Below the pieces are notes generated by a model, which saw nothing but the letters and a program-made list of their open reading frames with translations, had not been told where the DNA came from and made no database searches. Shown here piece after piece: positions 1-8,400 of a stretch of DNA of 52,527 nucleotides (its first letter is position 1; every line of letters starts with the position of its first letter). The position numbers and the translations under genes were made by a program. Source of the DNA: Gastranaerophilus sp045639085 (GTDB lineage: Bacteria; Cyanobacteriota; Vampirovibrionia; Gastranaerophilales; Gastranaerophilaceae). The stretch covers positions 1 through 52,527 of the forward strand of contig JAZUCM010000119.1 in the NCBI GenBank assembly GCA_045639085.1. The letters are read 5' to 3'.

Positions 1-115
1 GGGAACAATTATGAAAAGACTTTTCATTATATTAAGTTTATTTTTTCTTTTTACAACCTTTGCGCCAACAAATGCCGAGGCGACAAACCCTGAGCGTATT
101 GCCGCCGTCGGTGAC
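1..115. repeat. Terminal direct repeat, left copy
   Basis: The first 115 bases are identical to positions 52413-52527. They hold the ribosome-binding site and the first 35 codons of the secreted repeat-protein gene. Either the contig closes on itself or this gene head exists twice in the genome. Confidence 0.97.
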
Positions 116-868
116 CTAAAAATCACCTATTATTATTGGGAGCCAAACAAAATAGAAACAATCGGAAATAATCGTGTTATTTATTTAAATGATACTTTAC
201 GTGAAGCCTTTCATGCCAAATTTAGAGGTGTTGCCGGTAATTACGTTGATCCTACAATCATAGACAAAATCGGCAACAAAACTGTAACTTATAAAAAAAT
301 TAACGGTAGTAAAAAAATCTCCAAAATCGGCAACGAAAAAGTTTTATACGATGGCGATAAAATGATTTCTATTGGTGATAAAAAATGCGAATACAATTCT
401 AATAATAAGCTAATTAAAATTGGTAATGATTTAATCACCTGAGAAACCTATGACCCAAATCCGACAATAACACACGTTAAATACGGATCACCTGTCAACA
501 AGTCTCCAGAATATGTAGCCTACAACTCTGACGACAAGGTTGACAAATTAGGAGACGAACATCCTAAATACAATAGCGACAGTAAATTAATCTACATTGG
601 AAATAAATATGTAACCTACAATCTTGACGGAAAGATTGACAAAATAGGAGACGAACGTCTTAGATATGATTTCAATGGTAAATTAATCTACGTTGGAAAC
701 AAGTATGTAACTTACAATCTTAACGGAAAGATTGACAAAATAGGGGACGAACGTCTTAGATATGATTTCAATGGTAAATTAATCTACGTTGGAAATAAAT
801 ATGTAACTTACAATCTTGACGGAAAGATTAATAAAATAGGAGACGAACGTCTTAGATACGGTTATTAA
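11..868 (+). pseudogene. Secreted tandem-repeat protein interrupted by an in-frame TGA
   Basis: ATG at 11 follows the Shine-Dalgarno-like GGGAAC. The N-terminus is a signal peptide: KR, then a hydrophobic LFIILSLFFLFTTF core, with cleavage likely after NAEA. The frame runs 143 codons to TGA (440-442), then stays open for 141 more codons to TAA at 866-868. Both parts share the same repeat character (IGN...V.Y, KI..IGD...Y), so this was one 285-codon gene. The stop sits where ITW would precede ETYD, so a TGG-to-TGA change is the simplest cause. The C-terminal part is nearly exact 32-residue repeats (GNKYVTYNLDGKIDKIGDER...). Function is unknown; a cell-surface or periplasmic beta-rich repeat protein is possible. 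A truncated 143-aa secreted product could still be made. Its promoter would lie outside the left edge, or at 52390-52412 if the contig is circular. Confidence 0.8.
599..868 (+). repeat. 96-bp tandem coding repeats
   Basis: Units start at 599, 695 and 791, exactly 96 bp (32 codons) apart. They differ at only a few bases; the last is cut short by the gene end. A diverged unit lies upstream at about 503-598. This is a recent in-frame expansion of the repeat protein, and slippage or recombination between units is plausible. Confidence 0.9.
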
Positions 869-875
869 CGAAAAG

Positions 876-1058
876 TTAACGCATCAGCCCAAATTTTTTC
901 AGTGCGCTTTGTGCCTCACTTTGCCAATTAATATTTTTAATATACTTTAACACCTCTTTATCTCGTTCCAAAAACTTATAAAATTTCTCATAAAATTCCG
1001 TAAATGCATAGTCACCTAAAACAAAAGACAAGGTGAAAACCCTTGTCTTATCTATGTT
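876..1058 (-). pseudogene. C-terminal remnant of an unidentified gene
   Basis: An open frame without a good start ends at TAA (876-878). Its last 46 residues look like real protein: GDYAFTEFYEKFYKFLERD, then KEVLKYIKNINWQSEAQSAL and a KKFGLMR end. The upstream part runs through the tRNA terminator hairpin, so no intact gene remains. It lies directly 3' of tRNA-Arg, a place where insertions and deletions commonly leave fragments. Family not recognised. Confidence 0.4.
1019..1049 (-). terminator. Rho-independent terminator of tRNA-Arg
   Basis: Inverted repeat AAGACAAGG (1025-1033) and CCTTGTCTT (1041-1049) with a 7-nt loop. On the minus strand it is followed by TTGTTTT. It lies just downstream of the tRNA 3' end. 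Confidence 0.75.
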
Positions 1059-1063
1059 TTAAA

Positions 1064-1140
1064 TGGTACGCGCGGAGGGATTCGAACCCCCGACCTTTTG
1101 GTTCGTAGCCAAACACTCTATCCAACTGAGCTACGCACGC
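1064..1140 (-). tRNA. tRNA-Arg (anticodon ACG)
   Basis: The minus strand folds as a full cloverleaf. The acceptor GCGTGCG pairs with CGCGCGT with two G-U pairs. The D-arm is GCTCAGTTGGATAGAGT, the anticodon loop CTACGAA (anticodon ACG, read as ICG) is closed by TTTGG/CCAAA, and the T-arm contains GGTTCGAATCC. The 3' CCA is encoded in the genome. It serves CGN arginine codons. A terminator follows immediately. Confidence 0.97.
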
Positions 1141-1254
1141 TTATATTCAATTTTCCATGCTTGTACCGCGATAACGGCTCCGCTTGTCAACCTGCTCGTC
1201 CAACAGGTACAATCTCAGTCTAATATAAACAAAAAAAATTTTCAAGCATATTTT

Positions 1255-1530
1255 TTACACATCGTAAAATTGAAAATCTTCGCCCAACTCTTTTTCCAGC
1301 ATACCTACCAAAACACTAAGCCGAATATGCAACGCCTCTGCTATTTTCCACAACGTAACAAACTTCACATCTATGCTCCCCTTCTCCACACGACTGGTAT
1401 TGCCCACATCCAAATCATATTCATGCGCAAACTGATTTATCGAACACCCTAATGTATTCTGCCGCAAATCCTTAATCAGCGCCCCTAATGCCCTCGCCAA
1501 TTGTAACGTTTTTTCATCTTTTTGTTGCAT
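1255..1530 (-). CDS. XRE-family HTH transcriptional regulator
   Basis: 91-aa protein that is essentially one lambda-repressor-type HTH domain. Residues ~12-70 hold ALIKDLRQN, then a helix pair around INQFAHEYDLDVGNTSRVEKG, then TLWKIAEALHI. The acidic tail (ELGEDFQFYDV) is short. No ligand domain is visible, so it probably binds DNA as a dimer. The start codon has no Shine-Dalgarno; a TATAAT box (1537-1542, minus) ends 6 nt before the ATG, which suggests a leaderless mRNA. The gene is divergent from pilin A, and the two promoters overlap, so it is a candidate regulator of itself and of that pilin. Which genes it controls is inference. Confidence 0.85.
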   Translation of the reverse strand: MQQKDEKTLQLARALGALIKDLRQNTLGCSINQFAHEYDLDVGNTSRVEKGSIDVKFVTLWKIAEALHIRLSVLVGMLEKELGEDFQFYDV

Positions 1531-1553
1531 AAATACATTATATGTGGTATAAT
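1525..1553 (+). promoter_or_regulatory. Pilin A promoter overlapping the regulator start
   Basis: TTGCAT (1525-1530), a 17-nt spacer, and TATAAT (1548-1553). The -35 box overlaps the regulator's start codon. A second TATAAT on the minus strand (1537-1542) serves the regulator. The spacer contains the near-palindrome ACATTATATGT, a possible operator. Confidence 0.65.
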
Positions 1554-1592
1554 AATATTGTTATTGTATATATGCAACAGGAGGAGTTATCT

Positions 1593-2570
1593 ATGAACCA
1601 AATGAAAGCGTTCACCATGGCAGAGATACTATTGTCATTAACAATCATCGGTGTAGTTGCGGCAATTACGCTGCCAAGTTTAATGGCTAATATTAACGAG
1701 CGAACCTGGAACACCCAGAGAAAAGCTCTTCACGCTCGTATGGCACAAGCCATCGCAATGATGCCAAGCGTCAGCGGATACGGAACCTTAACAGAAGATT
1801 CTGAAGGCAACGTTACGGAAGACACAGCAACGGAAGCTTTTCTTACTGAAGGGCTTGCTAAAGTGTTGAAAATCAACAACATTTGCGATAATGCTCATCT
1901 GGCTGACTGCGGGATACCAACAACATATACAACAATGGCAGGTAGTACCACCTCCATGCCTAGCACTCTATCAGCATTAAATCCTTATTTAACCTCCGCA
2001 TCATTCAGTGCACACACGACCTACCCGGCTAGCACATACAAAACACCCAATACAAAAGCTGCGGCCTTTGAAACCCAAAACGGAGAAAGTGTACTAGCCT
2101 TCTACAACCCTTACTGCATAGCAAATAGAAACGACAAAGATAATCATTTTTCACAACCATACATTTGTGCAAATTTCATTTACGACCTGAACGGCAACAA
2201 AGGGCCAAACACCGTCGGGAAAGATTTAGGAAACATCACCGTTCTTTACGCTTACGACAGTGACGTCGTAGCACCGCTACCGTTCAAACAAAAGTTTACC
2301 GACGTAGTTGCAGCCGACGCATCAACGGCTTGCACCACCAACGCGGGTGTTGATTACAGAATACCGACAAAAGAAGAGATTGCCGCACTATTTGCCAACA
2401 GAAATATTATAGACACAAGCATTGTAAGCGCTCACCTATTCTCTTCATCCAAAACAATCAACCCATATACCGGCCTACCAACTAACTGGCTGATAGTAAG
2501 TTCATTTGGAGAATACAGAATCCCTTCAAATACGGCGGCATGGGATGTTTTGTGTGTTAAAAGAAACTAA
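1593..2570 (+). CDS. Type IV pilin-like protein A (prepilin N-terminus, modular C-domain)
   Basis: 325 aa from the ATG at 1593, chosen because AGGAGG (1579-1584) precedes it; the longer frame to 1542 has no such site. A short leader MNQMKA is followed by FTMAEILLSL, a class III prepilin peptidase site with Ala at -1 and Glu at +5, and a ~20-residue hydrophobic helix. The NINERTWNTQRKAL segment is shared with the other two pilins here. The middle has an ICDNAHLADCGI cysteine pair, FETQNGE and NGNKGPNTVGKD. The C-terminal segment (YRIPTKEEIAALF ... VLCVKRN) resembles the DUF1566/Lcl-type fold of modular surface proteins. It should sit in the inner membrane after processing and act as a major or minor pilin or pseudopilin. 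No assembly genes are nearby. Confidence 0.88.
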   Translation: MNQMKAFTMAEILLSLTIIGVVAAITLPSLMANINERTWNTQRKALHARMAQAIAMMPSVSGYGTLTEDSEGNVTEDTATEAFLTEGLAKVLKINNICDNAHLADCGIPTTYTTMAGSTTSMPSTLSALNPYLTSASFSAHTTYPASTYKTPNTKAAAFETQNGESVLAFYNPYCIANRNDKDNHFSQPYICANFIYDLNGNKGPNTVGKDLGNITVLYAYDSDVVAPLPFKQKFTDVVAADASTACTTNAGVDYRIPTKEEIAALFANRNIIDTSIVSAHLFSSSKTINPYTGLPTNWLIVSSFGEYRIPSNTAAWDVLCVKRN

Positions 2571-2592
2571 ATCACAAGTTATAAAACAAAAC

Positions 2593-2627
2593 AAAAAAGG
2601 CGCGGACGACTTGTCGTCCGCGCCTTT
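2593..2627. terminator. Bidirectional terminator between pilin A and pgk
   Basis: Perfect 12-bp stem GGCGCGGACGAC (2599-2610) and GTCGTCCGCGCC (2613-2624). Six A's precede it and TTT follows. The strong T-run is on the minus strand, so it mainly ends the pgk transcript. Confidence 0.85.
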
Positions 2628-2650
2628 CCAACAACTTTCATCTTCAAAAA

Positions 2651-3847
2651 TTATTTATCGTCCAAAGCTGCAACGCCCGGAAGAATTTTTCCTTCGATAA
2701 ATTCCAAAGACGCACCGCCGCCGGTTGAAACGTGAGTAAAATCTTCCGCTTTGCAGAATTTTTTCGCTGCAGAAACAGAATCACCACCACCGATTACAGA
2801 AGTTGCACCGTTTTTGGTTGCTTCAACGATAGCTTCCAAAACAGCTTTTGTACCTTCTGCGAATTTCGGATTTTCAAACGCACCAACAGGACCGTTCATC
2901 AAGATAGTTTTAGAAGATTTCAAAACTTCTGCGAACGCTTTTCTTGAATCAGGGCCAGCGTCTACGCCTTCAAAGCCGTCAGGAATTTCATTAATTGCGA
3001 CGAATTTATTTGTTCCGTTACCTGAAAAATCATCGGTTACAAGAACATCGGTTGCCATAACCAATTTAACGCCTTTTTCAGCAGCTTTCTTTTCAATAGC
3101 TTTTGCGACGTCCATTTGATCATCTTCGCAAATTGAGTTACCAATTTTGCCGCCGTTAGCTTTGACGAATGTATAAGCCATACCGCCACCGATAATCAAA
3201 TTATCAACTTTATCAATCAAGTTTTCTAAAACACCGATTTTAGAAGAAACTTTTGCGCCACCAACAACAGCAGTGAAAGGTCTTTCAGGGTTGTCAAGTG
3301 CTTGAGATAAGCATCTGATTTCTTTTTCCATCAATAAACCTGAAACAGCAGGTTTAACGATTTCCGCCAATTTAGCGGTTGATGTGTGTTTTCTATGAGC
3401 TGCACCAAACGCGTCGTTTACGTAAAAATCGCCCAATTTTGCAAGTTCTTGTGCGAATGTCATATCGTCGTCTTTTGCTTCTTCAGCCTTGTAATAACGG
3501 ATATTTTCCAACAACGCTACTTGTCCGTCTTGAAGCTTAGCGACGTAATCCGCAGCTTCTTCAACGCTAGGGATGAACATAACTTCTTCGCCCAAAACTT
3601 TAGACATATATTTTGCAACAGGAGCAAGAGTAAATTCAGGATTTTTTTCGCCTTTTGGTCTACCTAAGTGCGCCATCAAAATAATTTTTGCGCCTTTTGC
3701 TTGTAATTCACGAACGGTAGGAATAATCGCTTGAATTCTTGTATCATCGGTAACGTTTTTATCAGCGTCCAACGGAACGTTAACGTCAACTCTCACAAGC
3801 GCTCTTTTGCCTTTTACATCTTGCAAGTCCATAATAGATTTTTTCAT
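2651..3847 (-). CDS. pgk: Phosphoglycerate kinase
   Basis: 398 aa, the usual length for the family. It transfers phosphate between 1,3-bisphosphoglycerate and ADP in glycolysis, in the cytoplasm. Landmarks in order are RVDVNVPLD (substrate-binding Asp-x-Asn), HLGRPKG, the NIRYYKAEE loop, NDAFGAAHRKHTST, GGAKVSSKIGVLE, NGPVGAFE and the nucleotide-binding IGGGDSVSAAKKF and STGGGASLEF near the C-terminus. AAGGAG precedes the ATG by 8 nt. It is monocistronic, with its own promoter and a strong terminator. No gapdh or tpi gene is adjacent. Confidence 0.97.
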   Translation of the reverse strand: MKKSIMDLQDVKGKRALVRVDVNVPLDADKNVTDDTRIQAIIPTVRELQAKGAKIILMAHLGRPKGEKNPEFTLAPVAKYMSKVLGEEVMFIPSVEEAADYVAKLQDGQVALLENIRYYKAEEAKDDDMTFAQELAKLGDFYVNDAFGAAHRKHTSTAKLAEIVKPAVSGLLMEKEIRCLSQALDNPERPFTAVVGGAKVSSKIGVLENLIDKVDNLIIGGGMAYTFVKANGGKIGNSICEDDQMDVAKAIEKKAAEKGVKLVMATDVLVTDDFSGNGTNKFVAINEIPDGFEGVDAGPDSRKAFAEVLKSSKTILMNGPVGAFENPKFAEGTKAVLEAIVEATKNGATSVIGGGDSVSAAKKFCKAEDFTHVSTGGGASLEFIEGKILPGVAALDDK

Positions 3848-3873
3848 GTTACTTTCTCCTTATTTAACTGTAA

Positions 3874-3901
3874 AGTATAACATATTTAATTTTATTAACA
3901 A
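3874..3901 (-). promoter_or_regulatory. pgk promoter
   Basis: Minus strand: TTGTTA (3896-3901), a 16-nt spacer and TATACT (3874-3879), giving a leader of roughly 20 nt before the ATG at 3847. Confidence 0.5.
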
Positions 3902-3953
3902 CAAAGTCGAAAGTAAAGCGCCACAAAAGATTTTTTACAAAAAGTATAGAAAA

Positions 3954-3986
3954 CAACAACCTCCCGAAAAATCAAGGAGGCTGTTG
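3954..3986 (-). terminator. Terminator after pilin B
   Basis: On the minus strand CAACAGCCTCC (3976-3986) pairs with GGGAGGTTGTTG (about 3954-3965) with one mismatch, followed by TTTTCTATACTTTTTG. It lies 30 bp past the pilin B stop. Confidence 0.6.
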
Positions 3987-4015
3987 AAAATGCTATTATC
4001 AAAATTTTACCAAGC

Positions 4016-4999
4016 CTAACGCTTAACACACCTGACGTTGATAGTGTAAGACCGTGTGTTCGGGTGGCGAGTGCCCGCGTGGAAACTCTGGCCCCAAGCC
4101 GTGCCAGACTCTCCAGAAGAGATGACAGAGTCAGACCAAAAGCCACCGGACGCAATACCGAGAAGTTCTTTGTTATAGAACATCGCGGTTAATTCGTCAC
4201 GATTTGGCAATCTGCTTTCAGGGTCTTGTGCTGAACATTTTGCACTTGCCTCGGTTTGTACTACTGATGTAGCAGCATTAGTTGCTAGGGCGTATGGTGC
4301 CACGACATTTGAATCCATTGGGTATAATGCAGTAATAAAGCCAATATCTTTCCCAACAGCATTAGGTCCTTTATTTCCATTTAAATCATAAATAAAGTTT
4401 GCGCACATCTTAGATTGAGCATAGTGCCAATCCGTCTCACCTAAATCATCTACGCAATACGGGTTATAGTAAATAGCAATTGTTTCCCCGTTTTGAGTTT
4501 CAAATGCTGCAGCTCTTGTATCGATATCTTTTTGTGGATTTTGATACGGATACGAAGAATTTGTACCATTCGTACCAATATAAACACTCGTAAACATAGA
4601 ATTCAATTCCGATAACTTTGTTGGCCAAGAGATTGTGGAACCCGCCAAGTTTGTAAACGACGCCGCAATTCCGCAATCTGCTAGGTGAGTGGCATCACAA
4701 ATGTTGTTGATTTTTAAAACTTTTGAAAGCCCCTCTGTCAAAAACGCCTCAGCTGCCGTGTCTTTTGTTGTGCTTACAACGCCGTCAGTGTTTGTACCTT
4801 CGTACTGACCATAACCATTCAATTGCGGCATCATCGCAATCGCTTGGCTTAGGCGAGCGTAAACCGCTTTGCGTTGGGTATTCCAAGTTCGTTCGTTAAT
4901 ATTTGCCATCAAGCTCGGCAATGTAATCGCGGCGACAACGCCGATGATTGTGAGGGAAAGCAATATTTCCGCCATTGTAAATCCAAGTTTTTTTGTCAT
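4016..4999 (-). CDS. Type IV pilin-like protein B
   Basis: 327 aa from the ATG at 4999, preceded by AGGAGG (5007-5012); an upstream in-frame ATG at 5023 lacks a ribosome site. The short leader MTKKLG precedes FTMAEILLSL, with Gly at -1 and Glu at +5 of the prepilin cleavage site. The first ~50 mature residues match pilins A and C almost completely. The middle keeps ICDATHLADCGI, FETQNGE and NGNKGPNAVGKD. The C-terminus (SRLPNRDELTAMFYN, GGFWSDSVISS, NVRCVKR) has the W-S-x layout of DUF1566/Lcl-like domains. It is likely a pilus or pseudopilus subunit with a variable exposed domain. It has a proximal promoter and a conserved distal one. Confidence 0.88.
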   Translation of the reverse strand: MTKKLGFTMAEILLSLTIIGVVAAITLPSLMANINERTWNTQRKAVYARLSQAIAMMPQLNGYGQYEGTNTDGVVSTTKDTAAEAFLTEGLSKVLKINNICDATHLADCGIAASFTNLAGSTISWPTKLSELNSMFTSVYIGTNGTNSSYPYQNPQKDIDTRAAAFETQNGETIAIYYNPYCVDDLGETDWHYAQSKMCANFIYDLNGNKGPNAVGKDIGFITALYPMDSNVVAPYALATNAATSVVQTEASAKCSAQDPESRLPNRDELTAMFYNKELLGIASGGFWSDSVISSGESGTAWGQSFHAGTRHPNTRSYTINVRCVKR

Positions 5000-5029
5000 T
5001 TTTAATCCTCCTGCTATTCTCATATACGT

Positions 5030-5058
5030 ATTCTACCATATTTTATTGTATTTTTCAA
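5030..5058 (-). promoter_or_regulatory. Proximal promoter of pilin B
   Basis: Minus strand: TTGAAA (5053-5058), a 17-nt spacer and TAGAAT (5030-5035), about 30 nt before the pilin start. Confidence 0.6.
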
Positions 5059-5099
5059 GTGGTATTATAGTATAATATTCATCGGAGGTAGCAATATTG

Positions 5100-5363
5100 T
5101 TAAAACGGAACACTGAAACCAAGTATAATCAGGACTTTGAGGGAGGCAGAGCTCGGGTTAGTAAAATCTCACTCGGGTTGGCACGTGTATAAGAGCCGGC
5201 TTAGCCGGAAACACTAAATTCAACATTAAAATCTCACACGGGTCGGTACGAATATAAGAGCCGACTTCGTCGGCCCCCCTACCCCCTATTGAACTGTATA
5301 TTCCACTATAATATTTTAATTTAATCATACTTTCATTATGCACTATTGCGGGGATTTTGTCAA
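5100..5363 (-). promoter_or_regulatory. Distal promoter and long structured leader upstream of pilin B
   Basis: This is part of the ~400-bp stretch without an annotated gene between pilin B and the autotransporter. On the minus strand TTGACA (5358-5363), 17 nt, CATAAT (5335-5340) form a strong promoter matched at the pilin C locus. ATG at 5328 falls exactly 6 nt after the -10 box and opens a 56-codon frame ending at 5158. The leader contains a G-rich GGGGGTAGGGGGG block, two copies of a 65-bp repeat with hairpins, and a CCTGATTATACTTGG block (about 5117-5131) also found before pilin C. Whether the 56-codon frame is translated is unknown. Confidence 0.55.
5162..5280. repeat. Two tandem 65-bp repeats with covarying hairpins
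   Basis: Copies begin at 5162 and 5227 with TAAAATCTCAC. Each contains ATAAGAGCCG, then a hairpin: CCGGC-TTA-GCCGG (5196-5208) in the first and GCCGAC-TTC-GTCGGC (5260-5274) in the second. One G-C pair in the first is A-T in the second, so pairing is kept while sequence changes. This resembles a dispersed palindromic intergenic element or structured RNA. Confidence 0.6.
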
Positions 5364-5375
5364 GACCTTAAATAT

Positions 5376-5404
5376 AAAAGAGGCGGGTTTGGCCCGCCTC
5401 TTTT
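5376..5404. terminator. Terminator after the autotransporter gene
   Basis: AAAAGAGGCGGG (5376-5387) pairs perfectly with CCCGCCTCTTTT (5393-5404). T/A tracts on both strands allow it to work in both directions. It lies next to the autotransporter stop at 5409. Confidence 0.85.
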
Positions 5405-5408
5405 ATAC

Positions 5409-8400
5409 CTATTTTACATTACTTAATTTAACTTGAGGTTGTGGCATTGTAGGTGTTTTGGTTGCGTTCGCCTTCATTTTTTGAGGCGCTTTACCAATTG
5501 CCCAACGGAATCCCATACCCAATGAAATACCGTTTCTGCCGCCACTTCTCAACATTGCTTGGAAGAAACCTGTAAATCTTTCTCCCCAACGTTTCTGAAC
5601 ACCAACCCCGTATTCAAAGTATGGTTTTACAGAAAGTTGTGGCAATGACGCATCCGCTGCTGTGAATTTTGTATCATCCATTATGTTCCAAACCATTCTC
5701 AAATTAACGTATGGTTGCCATCCTTTTGGAAGGTTGCCGATGAATTTAACACCCGGAGCTATTTGAATAGCGTGGAGCGGATCTGATTTAACCCTTACAC
5801 CCGCAGCGTTTGTATAATCAAACGTGTTTACGAATGAATAAGACATCAAGTAGTTCGGTTGAACAATGAATTTGCCGCTTGCCAGTTCCCAGTTATAGCC
5901 GGTTTTAGAAGCGATACCCGACATCAACATTGGGAAGTCTTCTTTTCCGTACATTGTTGAACCATCAACAACATTAGCCCCAACGTTTGCAGTCAATGCG
6001 GAGAAGAAGTTGTCTTTGTAAATTGCAGCGGTTGCACCTAATGTTCCACCGTTTTGCCACAAGCTGTTTCCGCCAAACGCTTGGTGTGAACCGTTATAGC
6101 CTGCATACAAGCTATATTGTACTTCAGCGCCGTTTTCCAACGTATACATATCGCTATCGCCACCGAAGTAAGTTCCGTACATTACGTTAGAAACTTTCGG
6201 TCCACCTTGAAGTTTTACGTTTTCAAATGTTGAGTACGCTCTGACCCATCCACCTTTGTTCTTTTCAGGTTGGAAGATTGGAGAGTAAACCATCGGAGTT
6301 GAAGTATCGGCAGCCGCGTAGCTGTTCTTTCTACGCAAAGCTTGACGTTCTTCGGAGTTCATAAGCATTCTCATGTCCATGTTCATGAACGCTTGATCAT
6401 AACTGTTCAACTGGTTAAGATAGCCGCCCAATTGTGCCGCAACAGGTGCCGCCATAATCGCAGAGTTGAAGTCTCTGTAGCTGTTTCCGGTTGGAACAAA
6501 TGACATTGTACCGTCAGCACTGACTGAACCTGTTAAGTATCTGACAGGGGTCAAAATCGTTTGCTGAGTTTGTTGCAAAGCCTCAGTAATTGTCAAATTA
6601 GAAGGGTCAACCCCCAAAGCTTGAGCAAGATTCATATTAATACTATTTGCAGTTGTGTTGCCTAAATAATTGATACCATCAACCACAACAGCGCCTTGTT
6701 GATTAGCTTCAGAGAAGTTATCGGCAGTACCGTTAGACAAATTAACATCAACTAACAATGAAACATCATCACCCAATGTAACATTTGAATCGAAAGAATC
6801 AACTGCATTGTTGATTGTATTCAATGTTGTTCCGTCGCCCATTGTCAAAGTTGAATCAACCAATGAACTTCCTTCAGCCAAATGGAGTTCGCCACTAGCG
6901 ACATTGACTGTTGCATTTTGGATAGCTGAACCAATAACTACAGAGCCCGTATAGTTTTGAGGAGTACTAGCTCTTAGCCTTGCAAATGTAACAGGATTTA
7001 AATTGATATTAAGAAGATAAGATTCGCCCGCGATACCGCTTGAAAGACTAACCGTTCTTCCTTCTGCAGCCTTAATATTCAACTCAGAACCCGCTGCTGC
7101 CATATAAATATCGTTGCTGCCGCTGCCGGATGTGTTGTTCGCGAACGTTACATCAGCATTTTTTGCTTCAATATTTACAGTACCGTGTGAATATATCGCA
7201 CCACCTTGGCCCGCGGATGAGTTATTCGTAAAGCTTGAATCCGTAATGTACACAGAAGAAACTGAACCACCCAAATCAGCCGCTGCATTGTAGATAGCAC
7301 CACCATTTCCGCCGGCTTTGTTACCATCGAAAGTTACGCCCACAACAGAAACATTTTGCGGATTTGCTTGGCTATTATAGAATGCGTTATAAATTGCGCC
7401 ACCGTCTCCAACAGCCTCGTTGTTTACAAAACTTGTATTAGAGATGTCTAATTTGCCTTCTACGTTGTTACCTTGAAGGATGTCACGGGTTGCTATAGCA
7501 CCACCGCGAGATGCAGAGTAGTTATTTTCAAACACAGCATTCTCAATAATTGTTTGAGATTCCGCGCCCAAGAACAATGCACCGGCACCGTCGTCAGCCG
7601 CATCTGTCGCTTTGTTGCCCACAAATGAAGTATTTGTGATTGTTGCTGTTTTGAACACACCAACCGCACCAATTGCTAACGCTGTATTATTTTCAAATGA
7701 ACTATTATCAATTACTAAGTTAGAATTAGTTGTACCGCTTGCAATAGCACCGCCATAGGTAGCTGTATTACCCGTAAATGCGCTGTTTTCTACATCGAAT
7801 TTACTATTTGTTACAAAAGCGACACCGCCCCAAGAATCAGCGGAATTACCATCAAACGTTGAATTCGTAACTTTAGTAACCGCATCCGCGACTAATCCTT
7901 TTGCATAAATAACACCTCCGCTGCCACCAGATGTATTGCCGGTAGCGGTCAAGTTGTTAATTGACATATCCGCCTCGTTATAAATCGCTCCACCATTGCC
8001 GGTTGCAGAGTTTTCGGTCATGGTGACTGAATCCATTCTCAAGTTTGCGGCATTACCTTGGTTGTCTGTATCGCCGTGGTTGTAAATTGCACCACCTTGT
8101 GCAGCAGAGTTGCCTGTGAATGTTGAATTAGAAATTCCACTAGCTGCCGAATAGAAATGGTTATCAATAGCGCCGCCTGTAGTTTCGGCAGTATTACCTT
8201 CAAATGTAGAATTTGTTATATTCAGAACAGCCGCAGAGTTATCATTCTTTGAACCATTGGCATTTTCAGCCACACGTGTACCGATTGCACCGCCGGAAGA
8301 TGCTGAAGTATTACCTCTGAATGTAACATTATCGAGTTTTGCAATTGCGCCTTCAGAACCGACAAACATCGCTCCGCCACCATCATCATTAGCGTCAGTA

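Noticed and set aside
440..442. TGA read as tryptophan (alternative code)
   Set aside because: Several genes here end properly in TGA (20819-22123, 46880-47404, 45322-45558), and Trp is encoded by TGG throughout, including in the phage genes.
1064..1140. tRNA-Arg as a proven phage attachment site
   Set aside because: I found no second copy of the tRNA 3' end near 44.7-45.0 kb and no integrase in the window.
1063..1452. 129-aa plus-strand frame starting MVRAEGFEPP
   Set aside because: It is the antisense of tRNA-Arg, a well-known false protein start, and runs on through the antisense of the XRE gene.
5158..5343. 61-aa frame upstream of pilin B as an ordinary gene
   Set aside because: Its sequence consists largely of the two hairpin repeats, and its GTG start lies inside the promoter -10 box. 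Only the leaderless ATG at 5328 is considered, as a regulatory frame.
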